Positions 1 to 4,356 of a stretch of 5,284 nucleotides of DNA are shown in pieces (position 1 is the stretch's first letter; the number at the start of each line of letters is the position of its first letter). Location: the NCBI GenBank assembly GCA_021835265.1, contig JAKBQK010000184.1, positions 1 through 5,284 on the forward strand, read 5' to 3'. The DNA comes from Thermoplasmata archaeon (GTDB taxonomy: Archaea > Thermoplasmatota > Thermoplasmata > Thermoplasmatales > Thermoplasmataceae). The notes beneath the pieces were generated by a model that was not told where the DNA came from, made no database searches, and saw only the letters and a list, made by a program, of their open reading frames with translations. Position numbers and translations under genes: made by a program.

Positions 1-2
1 TG

Positions 3-149
3 CGCTTGCCCATTGGAATCTACAATGATATAATCAAAATAATGGATCTTGAAAAAAAATGGAATTCTCCACAACAATTTATTCAGGATGTACTCAATGA
101 AAAAATAGAAAAATGGAAAAAAGAAAACCCCAGGCACGGAAATGACTAA
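3..149 (+). CDS. Ribbon-helix-helix-like DNA-binding protein, C-terminal part (5' end outside window)
   Basis: This frame is open from the left edge and gives 48 residues before TAA at 147-149. The peptide begins RLPIGIYNDIIKIM and continues with NSPQQFIQDVLNEKIEKW. This matches the usual layout of a ribbon-helix-helix (CopG/Arc-like) domain: a short strand ending in R-LP, a first helix, a turn, then a second helix starting with S-P and containing the F-I-x-x-x-L core. Such proteins bind DNA as dimers and are often antitoxins or plasmid and virus repressors. The start codon and the beginning of the strand lie outside the window, so total length is unknown. It converges with the small-gene operon at 146-806, the two reading frames overlapping by four bases. 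The fold call comes from pattern only; a different short helical protein remains possible. Confidence 0.6.
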   Translation, partial: RLPIGIYNDIIKIMDLEKKWNSPQQFIQDVLNEKIEKWKKENPRHGND

Positions 150-343
150 TCGTCAAGCGCCTTATCAAAATCCTTTGAATGTACGTGCTCTATTCTCTCC
201 TTTAAATCTAAAAGATCACGTCTGCCGATCAGGATTCCCTCACTATTTGCAACATCAACTTCTGCAAGTTTCTTAAGCCTTTCAGCTGCAAGGATCAGAG
301 CTTTGAGGCCACCATTCCAGAATTCCGTGTCAAATCTGTTCAT
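146..343 (-). CDS. Unknown 65-aa protein, third gene of a small overlapping operon
   Basis: I do not recognise this family. The protein begins MNRFDTEFWNGGLKAL and is predicted mostly helical, with an amphipathic stretch (LKALILAAERLKKLAEV) and a charged C-terminal half. It has no membrane segment, signal peptide or cysteines. The ATG at 343 overlaps the TGA of the preceding gene in the classic ATGA arrangement. The minus-strand sequence just before it reads GAGGGATAGGAT, a good ribosome binding site, so this start is well supported and translation is probably coupled to the 87-aa gene. Its stop at 146-148 overlaps the end of the convergent ribbon-helix-helix-like gene. Size and context would suit a small virus, plasmid or toxin-antitoxin type protein, but nothing in the sequence shows a function. 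Confidence 0.7.
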   Translation of the reverse strand: MNRFDTEFWNGGLKALILAAERLKKLAEVDVANSEGILIGRRDLLDLKERIEHVHSKDFDKALDD

Positions 344-600
344 ATCCTATCCCTCACGCTTCTCCAGTAAATCTTTTGAGTGGTGATTTCACCCTGCAGG
401 AATTTCTTGAGTTCATCGTCACTTAGGTCCATCTTCAAACCTCTTTGGAGAGTTTCCAAGATCCAATTATGGCCATGTATCAGCCCTAATATGTATTGTT
501 CTCTCTGTTCCTTGGTTTCTATTGAGTTAAGTCTTTTCCTTATCTCTCCAACCTCGCGATCAAATTTGTTCCCGGTTTTCACAGCATCTATATTTGACAT
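340..600 (-). CDS. Unknown 86-aa helical protein, middle gene of the small operon
   Basis: I do not recognise this family. From the ATG at 600 the protein is 86 residues, highly charged and almost wholly helical, with a coiled-coil-like central region (FDREVGEIRKRLNSIETKEQ) followed by a conspicuous LIHGHNWILETLQ segment carrying two histidines and a tryptophan. There are no cysteines or membrane segments. The upstream gene ends TGATG, so its stop overlaps this ATG by one base. A GTG at 603 in the same frame would give a four-base overlap and one extra residue, but ATG is preferred, with GGAG about ten bases upstream. The gene's own stop overlaps the next ATG (340-343). This chaining means the three proteins are made from one transcript and may work together. 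An open frame on the other strand (380-646) is its antisense shadow. Confidence 0.7.
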   Translation of the reverse strand: MSNIDAVKTGNKFDREVGEIRKRLNSIETKEQREQYILGLIHGHNWILETLQRGLKMDLSDDELKKFLQGEITTQKIYWRSVRDRI

Positions 601-806
601 CACTCTACAGCTCCATCCTCTTTTGCAATCCTTTCTCTCAGCATGAGGGAAAATTCCTCGTAATTCTGGCTCTTCCTCAGAGCTTCCTCTATGAGGCCTG
701 AATCGAATTCCTTTCGTTCATTCCATCCTCTTTGGTATGCTTTCTCCTTTATTTCCTGAATCACGCGGTCCTCAGGTATTGTTGGTATTTGCCCTTTTGC
801 ACCCAT
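600..806 (-). CDS. Unknown 68-aa protein, first gene of the small overlapping operon
   Basis: I do not recognise this family. The protein starts MGAKGQIPTIPEDRV, a short proline-containing N-terminus, followed by two predicted charged helices (about residues 14-35 and 38-64) rich in Glu, Lys and Arg. It is soluble, without cysteines or membrane segments. No convincing ribosome binding site precedes the ATG at 806, but a TATA-like TTAAGTA is centred 25 bases upstream, so a leaderless transcript beginning at the ATG is likely. This makes it the promoter-proximal gene, and its TGA overlaps the start of the 86-aa gene. It is transcribed divergently from the AbrB-type gene at 957, sharing a 150-base intergenic region, so the AbrB-type protein could also control this operon. 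That link is inference. Confidence 0.7.
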   Translation of the reverse strand: MGAKGQIPTIPEDRVIQEIKEKAYQRGWNERKEFDSGLIEEALRKSQNYEEFSLMLRERIAKEDGAVE

Positions 807-827
807 AGCCCGCTTAATAATGACAGG

Positions 828-834
828 TACTTAA
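828..834 (-). promoter_or_regulatory. TATA-like box for the three-gene operon
   Basis: The minus strand reads TTAAGTA, centred 25 bases before the ATG at 806. That is the spacing expected if transcription starts at or next to the ATG (leaderless). An alternative box, ATTTATTACA at 851-860 on the same strand, would give a leader of about 22 bases. Neither is a perfect archaeal TATA box. Confidence 0.4.
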
Positions 835-930
835 GGTAATAGTGTTTCCGTGTAATAAATGAGAAAAAGAGAATACTTATAAAATGCGGATATTACGGAT
901 TCCCTGACCAACTAAAGTAAAATACCATTA

Positions 931-938
931 TTATACAA
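931..938 (+). promoter_or_regulatory. TATA-like box for the AbrB-type gene at 957
   Basis: TTATACAA is centred about 23 bases before the ATG at 957, and there is no ribosome binding site between them, so a leaderless transcript is likely. A stronger-looking box, CTTATAAAA at 876-884, could give a second, longer transcript starting near 905. Confidence 0.45.
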
Positions 939-944
939 CTTCTG

Positions 945-956
945 AATTCCGGAATT
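945..956 (+). promoter_or_regulatory. Perfect 12-bp palindrome abutting the AbrB-type start codon, candidate operator
   Basis: AATTCCGGAATT reads identically on both strands and ends at the base before ATG 957. It lies between the TATA-like box and the expected transcription start, where a bound dimer would block initiation. AbrB-type proteins bind as dimers or higher oligomers and often repress their own genes, so autoregulation is a reasonable inference. Direct evidence is only the palindrome and its position. Confidence 0.4.
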
Positions 957-1121
957 ATGAGAATATTGGATGTATCACACATTTCGTCAAGGGGAAGCTC
1001 TTTTAGAATTACGCTTCCAGTGAAAATTATTAAGAAACTGGGCCTAAACCCCGACGATCTAATTATTTATGGCGAAAAGGATGGAGAAATAGTGTTAAGA
1101 AAGATGAAGATGGAAGAGTAG
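957..1121 (+). CDS. AbrB/SpoVT-family swapped-hairpin DNA-binding protein (54 aa)
   Basis: The 54-residue product carries the hallmarks of an AbrB/SpoVT swapped-hairpin domain across its whole length: a strand with SSRGSSFRITLP (about residues 10-21, the R-I-T-L-P core), a short helix (VKIIKKLGL, residues 22-30), then PDD and two strands ending GEIVLRKM. Known members bind DNA as dimers, either as transcription regulators or as antitoxins. The ATG at 957 is placed directly after a 12-bp palindrome and about 23 bases after a TATA-like box, consistent with leaderless expression. The downstream 246-aa gene is co-directional, about 80 bases away, and has its own TATA-like box. The product is about 55% identical (26 of 47 aligned positions, by eye) to the second AbrB-type protein at 2391-2549. 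Archaea carry many such genes, so the exact partner is uncertain. Confidence 0.85.
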   Translation: MRILDVSHISSRGSSFRITLPVKIIKKLGLNPDDLIIYGEKDGEIVLRKMKMEE

Positions 1122-1123
1122 AG

Positions 1124-1131
1124 TTTATTTT
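1124..1131 (+). terminator. Possible weak T-rich terminator after the AbrB-type gene
   Basis: TTTATTTT begins three bases after the TAG at 1119-1121. Archaeal termination commonly uses T-runs. This run is interrupted and short, so read-through into the next gene is possible. Confidence 0.25.
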
Positions 1132-1160
1132 AGACCGCTTCAAAATATATCTGCCTAAAA

Positions 1161-1169
1161 ATAAATTTA
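1161..1169 (+). promoter_or_regulatory. TATA-like box for the 246-aa CxxC gene
   Basis: ATAAATTTA is centred about 37 bases before ATG 1202 and 27 bases before an out-of-frame ATG at 1192. Transcription starting near 1190 would leave a leader of about 10 bases before the main start. Confidence 0.4.
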
Positions 1170-1201
1170 ATAACAACAAAAACGTATTCAAATGACCATT
1201 G

Positions 1202-1942
1202 ATGGAAAACGAATCTGTATCTGTTGATGACATTATAATCTTGGGAAATGCAGTTCCGGATGAGATTAGCGACAACAGGAAAACGGTATGCACAGCGGGA
1301 TACTCAGAAGAATTAGGTTTGATTAGAATATATCCAGTTCCACCAGATACAAAACTCACAAGATGGGCAAAAGTGGGATTAGATCTCGAAAGAAATCCAA
1401 GAGATACCAGAAAAGAGAGCTGGAAAATTAAAGGTTCTAAGAATAATTGGAGCCGGTTGAAATATAATATTAGAAGATATGGAGAAGTTAAGGAAAAATT
1501 GGATCAAGTGGCTTTGGAAGATTCTTTATTTGATAAATATGGAGTTGGTTGTGTCTCTAGTCTTAATGAAAGAAAGGAGAGCCTTGGGTTCGTTAGCCCG
1601 TTAATTTTAAAATATTACTTTGCCAAAAGAGCAAAAGTAGAGAACAGTGTCCAAACCACACTATTTAGCGCAGAACCTTTTCAGACCATAAGAAATTATG
1701 ATATTCAACCAAGATTAGTATACTCTTGCCCCAAATGTACTGGAAGAATGTATCACGATCAGCAAATACTAGAATGGGGCGCATATGAATTTATAAGAAA
1801 AAACCCGGAAAAGTATGAGAATATATGGGAGAATTTTGGCATTAACAACGAACTATACAAAAAGAGATTGTTGGTTGGAAACCAGGCCCTGCACCGGAAT
1901 TCTTTCATGGTAATCAGCATATTTAGGCATAAGATGAGTTAA
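1202..1942 (+). CDS. Uncharacterised 246-aa protein with CxxC and conserved-looking C-terminal motif
   Basis: I do not recognise a named family, though the pattern looks like a conserved one. The N-terminal part holds VCTAGYSEELGLIRIYPVP (residues 29-47), then W55 and a charged segment with DTRKESWKIKG (68-78). The C-terminal third has CPKC (176-179), H185, EWG (191-193), W209, VGNQALH (225-231) and a final hydrophobic SFMVISIF strand. The CxxC with nearby histidines could bind a metal, but this is not shown. The protein is predicted soluble. ATG 1202 is preferred; TTG 1199 would add one residue. It has no clear ribosome binding site. It converges with the DUF488-like gene, their coding ends overlapping by 20 bases, and I vaguely recall such proteins occurring beside DUF488 genes. 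The pairing hints at a shared process, possibly nucleic-acid or stress related, but no function can be assigned. Confidence 0.75.
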   Translation: MENESVSVDDIIILGNAVPDEISDNRKTVCTAGYSEELGLIRIYPVPPDTKLTRWAKVGLDLERNPRDTRKESWKIKGSKNNWSRLKYNIRRYGEVKEKLDQVALEDSLFDKYGVGCVSSLNERKESLGFVSPLILKYYFAKRAKVENSVQTTLFSAEPFQTIRNYDIQPRLVYSCPKCTGRMYHDQQILEWGAYEFIRKNPEKYENIWENFGINNELYKKRLLVGNQALHRNSFMVISIFRHKMS

Positions 1943-2297
1943 CAGACGATATCTGACACTTTACCATATCTCTAATTAGATATCTGTGACAATTGTGACC
2001 ATTCTTTTCATAACACAATAGAGTGATATTAGATTCAATCGAAAGTCTTGAAATGTCTCCAAGTCCTCTATTGCTTTCTATGTTATTCTTTATTTCTTTA
2101 GCAAAGTGAATTTTAAAATCTTCCCAGGACTCTATCCCATCCTTATACTGCTTTAGCAGTTCGGGACTAGGCGAAAGAGATCGGAGCCAGATATCAAAAT
2201 TATCTCGTTTAACTCCTCTCGGATAATAGCGTGTGATCAAAATTCTCACCCCATCATCAGCTTCGATTGGTTCATATATTGACTTAGTCTTTATCAT
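1923..2297 (-). CDS. DUF488/YeaO-like family protein (124 aa)
   Basis: The product starts MIKTKSIYEPIEADDGVRIL and continues with YYPRGV (residues 24-29), IWLRSLSPSPELLKQY (36-51) and WEDF (58-61), then ends with TLLCYEKNGHNCHR (92-105). This is the characteristic pattern of the DUF488 (YeaO-like) family: an MIKTK start, R-(L/Y)-(W/Y)-P-R-G, D/I-W-L-L-x-P-S, and a C-terminal Cys-(x)n-CHR signature. Members are about 115-130 residues and their biochemical role is not established. The ATG at 2297 matches the family N-terminus and is preceded by GTGAT (a partial ribosome binding site). ATG 2306 or GTG 2309 in frame would add three or four residues and suit a leaderless start. It lies about 95 bases after the second AbrB-type gene, on the same strand, and overlaps the convergent CxxC gene by 20 bases. 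Confidence 0.85.
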   Translation of the reverse strand: MIKTKSIYEPIEADDGVRILITRYYPRGVKRDNFDIWLRSLSPSPELLKQYKDGIESWEDFKIHFAKEIKNNIESNRGLGDISRLSIESNITLLCYEKNGHNCHRYLIRDMVKCQISSVNSSYA

Positions 2298-2331
2298 CGA
2301 TTTCATCACACTAGGTTATTGTCAGACAGTA

Positions 2332-2340
2332 TTGATAAAA
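2332..2340 (-). promoter_or_regulatory. TATA-like box for the DUF488-like gene
   Basis: The minus strand reads TTTTATCAA, centred 27 bases before GTG 2309 and 30 before ATG 2306. A short imperfect palindrome, TGTC-A-GACA (2320-2328), lies between the box and the start and could be an operator half-site pair. Confidence 0.4.
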
Positions 2341-2368
2341 CTAGATTTAAATTTTATGCAATGCCCTT

Positions 2369-2373
2369 AAAAA
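2369..2373 (-). terminator. Possible T5 terminator between AbrB-type and DUF488-like genes
   Basis: On the minus strand a run of five T (GTTTTTAAG) follows the TGA of the AbrB-type gene by about 18 bases. It would separate that gene from the DUF488-like gene, which has its own TATA-like box. The run is short, so co-transcription remains possible. Confidence 0.3.
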
Positions 2374-2390
2374 CATTCTGGCTTATGTCA

Positions 2391-2549
2391 TCATAACATC
2401 TTCTTCAATACAATCTTCCCGTCTTCCTCATAATACCCTAGAATGTCTTCTTCCTTAACACCCAAAATTGCCTGAACTTTCTTTGGAAGGGTTATCCTCA
2501 ACGATGAGCCTCTTTTTGAAAGATGTGATATATCTACCAACTGTTGCAT
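2391..2549 (-). CDS. Second AbrB/SpoVT-family DNA-binding protein (52 aa)
   Basis: The 52-residue product has SKRGSSLRITLPKKV at residues 11-25, a short helix ending in LGV, then EED and EDGKIVLKKM at the C-terminus. This is a complete swapped-hairpin AbrB/SpoVT domain and nothing else. It aligns without gaps to the AbrB-type protein at 957-1121 over 47 residues, 26 of them identical, with the central S-x-RGSS-x-RITLP block shared. The N-terminal stretch and the helix (VQAIL versus IIKKL) differ, so the two may recognise different sites. ATG 2549 is preceded by a TATA-like box at the right distance for a leaderless transcript and by a tandem 9-bp repeat. It lies divergent to the RexAB-like operon, with the 52-aa gene starting 136 bases away, and upstream of the DUF488-like gene. 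It may regulate either side. Confidence 0.85.
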   Translation of the reverse strand: MQQLVDISHLSKRGSSLRITLPKKVQAILGVKEEDILGYYEEDGKIVLKKML

Positions 2550-2551
2550 TA

Positions 2552-2569
2552 ATTGGTATTATTGGTATA
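2552..2569 (+). repeat. Tandem 9-bp repeat in the second AbrB-type promoter, candidate operator
   Basis: ATTGGTATT (2552-2560) is followed immediately by ATTGGTATA (2561-2569); eight of nine bases match. The pair lies directly upstream of ATG 2549 and runs into the TATA-like box of that gene, so a protein bound here would control its transcription. Which protein binds is unknown. Confidence 0.4.
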
Positions 2570-2578
2570 GATTAAAAA
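2566..2578 (-). promoter_or_regulatory. TATA-like box for the second AbrB-type gene
   Basis: The minus strand reads TTTTTAATCTATA, with the T/A-rich core centred about 25 bases before ATG 2549. No ribosome binding site follows, consistent with leaderless expression. Confidence 0.45.
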
Positions 2579-2626
2579 GTTGACATTTTTGAGCTAGAGA
2601 ATTATTATCATGTGAGTATAAAAAAG

Positions 2627-2633
2627 TTTATAT
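2627..2633 (+). promoter_or_regulatory. TATA box of the 52-aa gene / RexAB-like operon
   Basis: TTTATAT lies in an AT-rich track (AAAAAAGTTTATATTTC). Transcription is expected to start about 25 bases downstream, near 2653-2657, giving a leader of about 30 bases before ATG 2685. This is the best-looking TATA box in the window and probably drives the whole plus-strand operon. Confidence 0.5.
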
Positions 2634-2673
2634 TTCTAATATAGTATCTTTCATGGGTTAATAACAGACCCTT

Positions 2674-2680
2674 GGAGTGA
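2674..2680 (+). promoter_or_regulatory. Strong Shine-Dalgarno site for the 52-aa gene
   Basis: GGAGTGA closely matches the GGAGGTGA complement of the 16S rRNA tail and sits four bases before ATG 2685. It fixes that start and contrasts with the leaderless neighbours. Confidence 0.65.
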
Positions 2681-2684
2681 GAAA

Positions 2685-2843
2685 ATGAAAGTTGAGATGA
2701 CCTTGAAATTTGAAAAGACCACCAAAAATACATACGTGTTTAATGCCACAAAAGAAACTGACCCTATTCCAACGCTATACATCCGCAAATCTGCCTTTGA
2801 GAAACAACCGGAAAAAGTAAGGCTTACACTTGAGAGTGATTAA
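2685..2843 (+). CDS. Conserved-looking 52-aa small protein upstream of the RexAB-like pair
   Basis: The product is a small, soluble, probably all-beta protein: KVEMTLKFEKTTKNTYVF, then DPIPTLYIRKSAF, then a closing strand KVRLTLES. The pattern FEK-x-TKNT near the start, TLYIRKSAF in the middle and P-x-K-V-x-L-T-(L/V) at the end resembles a family of roughly 50-60-residue uncharacterised proteins that I recall from diverse bacteria and archaea, but I cannot name it. A strong ribosome binding site (GGAGTGA) fixes the ATG at 2685. The rexA-like gene begins 69 bases downstream on the same strand, so they may share a transcript, although a TATA-like TTTAAATT (2890-2897) could restart transcription. 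It could be an accessory or control component of the defence pair, or unrelated. Confidence 0.75.
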   Translation: MKVEMTLKFEKTTKNTYVFNATKETDPIPTLYIRKSAFEKQPEKVRLTLESD

Positions 2844-2889
2844 AGACCAGTGGAACCCATTCTTCGATTGTTGTGCAGAAGAAGCACAC

Positions 2890-2905
2890 TTTAAATTGGA
2901 TGAGA
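2890..2905 (+). promoter_or_regulatory. TATA-like element and ribosome binding site before the rexA-like gene
   Basis: TTTAAATT (2890-2897) is centred only about 20 bases before ATG 2913, slightly close for a leaderless promoter. The adjoining GGATGAGA (2898-2905) resembles a ribosome binding site seven bases before the ATG. The latter suggests translation from a longer transcript begun upstream of the 52-aa gene. Confidence 0.35.
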
Positions 2906-2912
2906 AGTCATA

Positions 2913-3824
2913 ATGACAAGAAAAAAGGATGAAGTAACGAGAGCCATTCGGTTCTACAGCATAGAATTTAAATTAGAAGGAGTGGAAGCGAATCCTGTGG
3001 AAATATTCAACGAAATCAATACCCTTCAATATCCAGATAGGTACAGATTATTGGCTGATGGGCGCAGCAGGTCCTTGGATCTCTATGGACAGTTTTCAAA
3101 GGACTTAATACGTGCAATAATGGGGACTAAACGGATCGAAGGATTGCCACAAGTGGAAGACAATGGCAAGAAGAGACCTTTGAAACTGACAGGAAATGAG
3201 GGCCTGTATGAACCTACCCATTTCTCGATATTTTCAGGTAAGGTTCTTGCAATGGAGCATAATCAGTATGGCCCTAAATCGGCTGCCCTCACGGATTATC
3301 TGATTCAGAAAGCCCCCGAGAAAGTGGATGAAATTAACGTCCTACCAATTCCGAGGAAGGACCTTACCGAAACACTGGACAAAATTGGAATGGTGAAACT
3401 TTTTGAAGTGGAAGTATTGCCTGACCAATCTAAACATTTGAATAATTTAGACAAGAATCTGGCTTCAGGCCTAAAAGAAATGAAAAAATTCACCGGTGTT
3501 AGAACATTTGGCTTGATTCTTAAGGCGGAAGACAATAGCAGAAAGCAAAAACCATTCAAAGGCATCTTCTCTAACCTTAGAAAGAATAAAGATAACAAAG
3601 AGTTGTGGGACAGTATGGAAACCCTTAAAGTTACTGCAATAAACAAGTCTACTAAAAAGGTAGACTTGTTTGACCTGATGGAAAACCTGGTTAAATCAAA
3701 GAAGGACGTGAAGAAAGACGATAACGGCTCCCGCTCGGTTAACTCAGCAAGTATGTTTAATGCACTCTCGGACTCTTATCAAGAGAATGCTGAAGATATA
3801 CTGAAATTCATCAAGCTGGATTAA
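2913..3824 (+). CDS. RexA-like abortive-infection sensor protein (303 aa)
   Basis: The protein resembles lambda RexA (279 aa) in length and in the order of landmarks, as compared with RexA from memory. It has an N-terminal strand IRFYSIEF (residues 12-19), a YRLLADG turn (44-50), then THFSIFSGKVLAMEHNQYGP (102-121) leading into SAALTDYLI (123-131); lambda RexA has a matching GP-TTSDLTDFLI block. Next comes INVLPIPRKD (141-150) and a KLFEVEVLP strand (162-170). A lysine-rich region follows, and the C-terminal helix (281-303) with AEDILKFIK corresponds to the RexA SDILECFK end. It is soluble. Lambda RexA is a DNA-binding sensor that activates the RexB membrane protein after phage infection. Here the gene is followed one base later by a RexB-like gene. 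A perfect 12-bp hairpin lies inside it at 3641-3671. The family call is inference; other defence-associated families of similar layout are possible. Confidence 0.65.
   Translation: MTRKKDEVTRAIRFYSIEFKLEGVEANPVEIFNEINTLQYPDRYRLLADGRSRSLDLYGQFSKDLIRAIMGTKRIEGLPQVEDNGKKRPLKLTGNEGLYEPTHFSIFSGKVLAMEHNQYGPKSAALTDYLIQKAPEKVDEINVLPIPRKDLTETLDKIGMVKLFEVEVLPDQSKHLNNLDKNLASGLKEMKKFTGVRTFGLILKAEDNSRKQKPFKGIFSNLRKNKDNKELWDSMETLKVTAINKSTKKVDLFDLMENLVKSKKDVKKDDNGSRSVNSASMFNALSDSYQENAEDILKFIKLD
3641..3671 (+). repeat. Perfect 12-bp stem, 7-base loop inverted repeat inside the rexA-like gene
   Basis: AAACAAGTCTAC (3641-3652) is followed by the loop TAAAAAG and then its exact reverse complement GTAGACTTGTTT (3660-3671). 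It encodes part of INKSTKKVDLF, about 155 bases before the rexB-like start. An RNA hairpin here could pause transcription or protect the downstream message, which would change the ratio of the two proteins. Confidence 0.6.
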
Positions 3825-3825
3825 T

Positions 3826-4356
3826 GTGTCAGATAAGATCGGATTGAAGAATTCTGGGGCAAAAGTTCTTGATATTTACCGTCTCCACTTTTTATTCTAC
3901 GAGACAATAGTTGCCTTTGCAGTAGCTTTTGTTTCAATTTTGCTTTCAGAGCATATATTTGGTTACGAACAAGTTGTAAATGCTATTGTGTTGTCAAGGC
4001 CTTCTTTGTATCCACTAGTTGCTCAAATCAGTGGTACACTATTGGGTTTCGCGATAACGGCAGTTTCAATAATAATTTCATTGACGGATAAAGGAATCTT
4101 TGAGGAGTTCAGAAGAAGTAATCACTTTGGCGATCTGTACAAAATATATTTCAGCACCATAAAGTGGCTCGGGGCAAATACAGCCTTGTCGATAGCGGGC
4201 GTATTTGTGTCTTCAGTCGCAGACCTCTATTTCTTTTTTGTATTCCTCTTCTTTTCCATAACCTCAGTATTGAGATTGTGGAGAACCATATGGGTTCTTA
4301 TTAATCTCGTAGATATTGTGCTATTAAAGGAAAAACAGAAAAAACTAAACCAGTAA
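3826..4356 (+). CDS. RexB-like four-helix membrane protein (176 aa), putative effector
   Basis: Four hydrophobic segments are visible: residues 22-43, 61-86, 112-133 and 134-165. The first helix is preceded by a short cytoplasmic-type N-terminus, and the C-terminus is lysine-rich (KEKQKKLNQ). The second helix contains SGTLLGFAITAVSIIISL; lambda RexB (144 aa), from memory, has AGT followed by a similar hydrophobic run in its second of four helices, then a charged loop, as here (TDKGIFEEFRRSNHFGD). RexB is an inner-membrane ion channel that collapses the membrane potential when triggered by RexA. GTG 3826 is the start: it lies one base after the rexA-like stop, so translation is coupled; the overlapping ATG at 3824 is out of frame and ends after seven codons. 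Its stop abuts the convergent methylase stop. The four-helix topology is secure; the RexB homology is likely but unproven. Confidence 0.65.
   Translation: MSDKIGLKNSGAKVLDIYRLHFLFYETIVAFAVAFVSILLSEHIFGYEQVVNAIVLSRPSLYPLVAQISGTLLGFAITAVSIIISLTDKGIFEEFRRSNHFGDLYKIYFSTIKWLGANTALSIAGVFVSSVADLYFFFVFLFFSITSVLRLWRTIWVLINLVDIVLLKEKQKKLNQ

Noticed and set aside
380..646. Plus-strand open frame of 88 codons
   Set aside because: It is antisense to the tightly overlapping minus-strand genes and its Ser/Leu/Cys-rich product looks like a reverse-strand shadow.
1192..1227. Out-of-frame ATG with an 11-codon reading frame at the likely transcript start of the 246-aa gene
   Set aside because: The spacing from the TATA-like box is suggestive of a short upstream frame, but nothing else supports translation.
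1063..1359. Minus-strand open frame of 98 codons
   Set aside because: It lies opposite the AbrB-type and CxxC genes and has a low-complexity Leu/Ser/Phe-rich product.
1947..1992. GATATCTGACA and GATATCTGTGACA near-repeats, and ACAATTGT
   Set aside because: They lie within the DUF488-like coding region, are short, and have no positional logic.
3305..3646. Minus-strand open frame of 113 codons
   Set aside because: It is wholly antisense to the rexA-like gene, has no promoter or ribosome binding site, and has a shadow-like composition.
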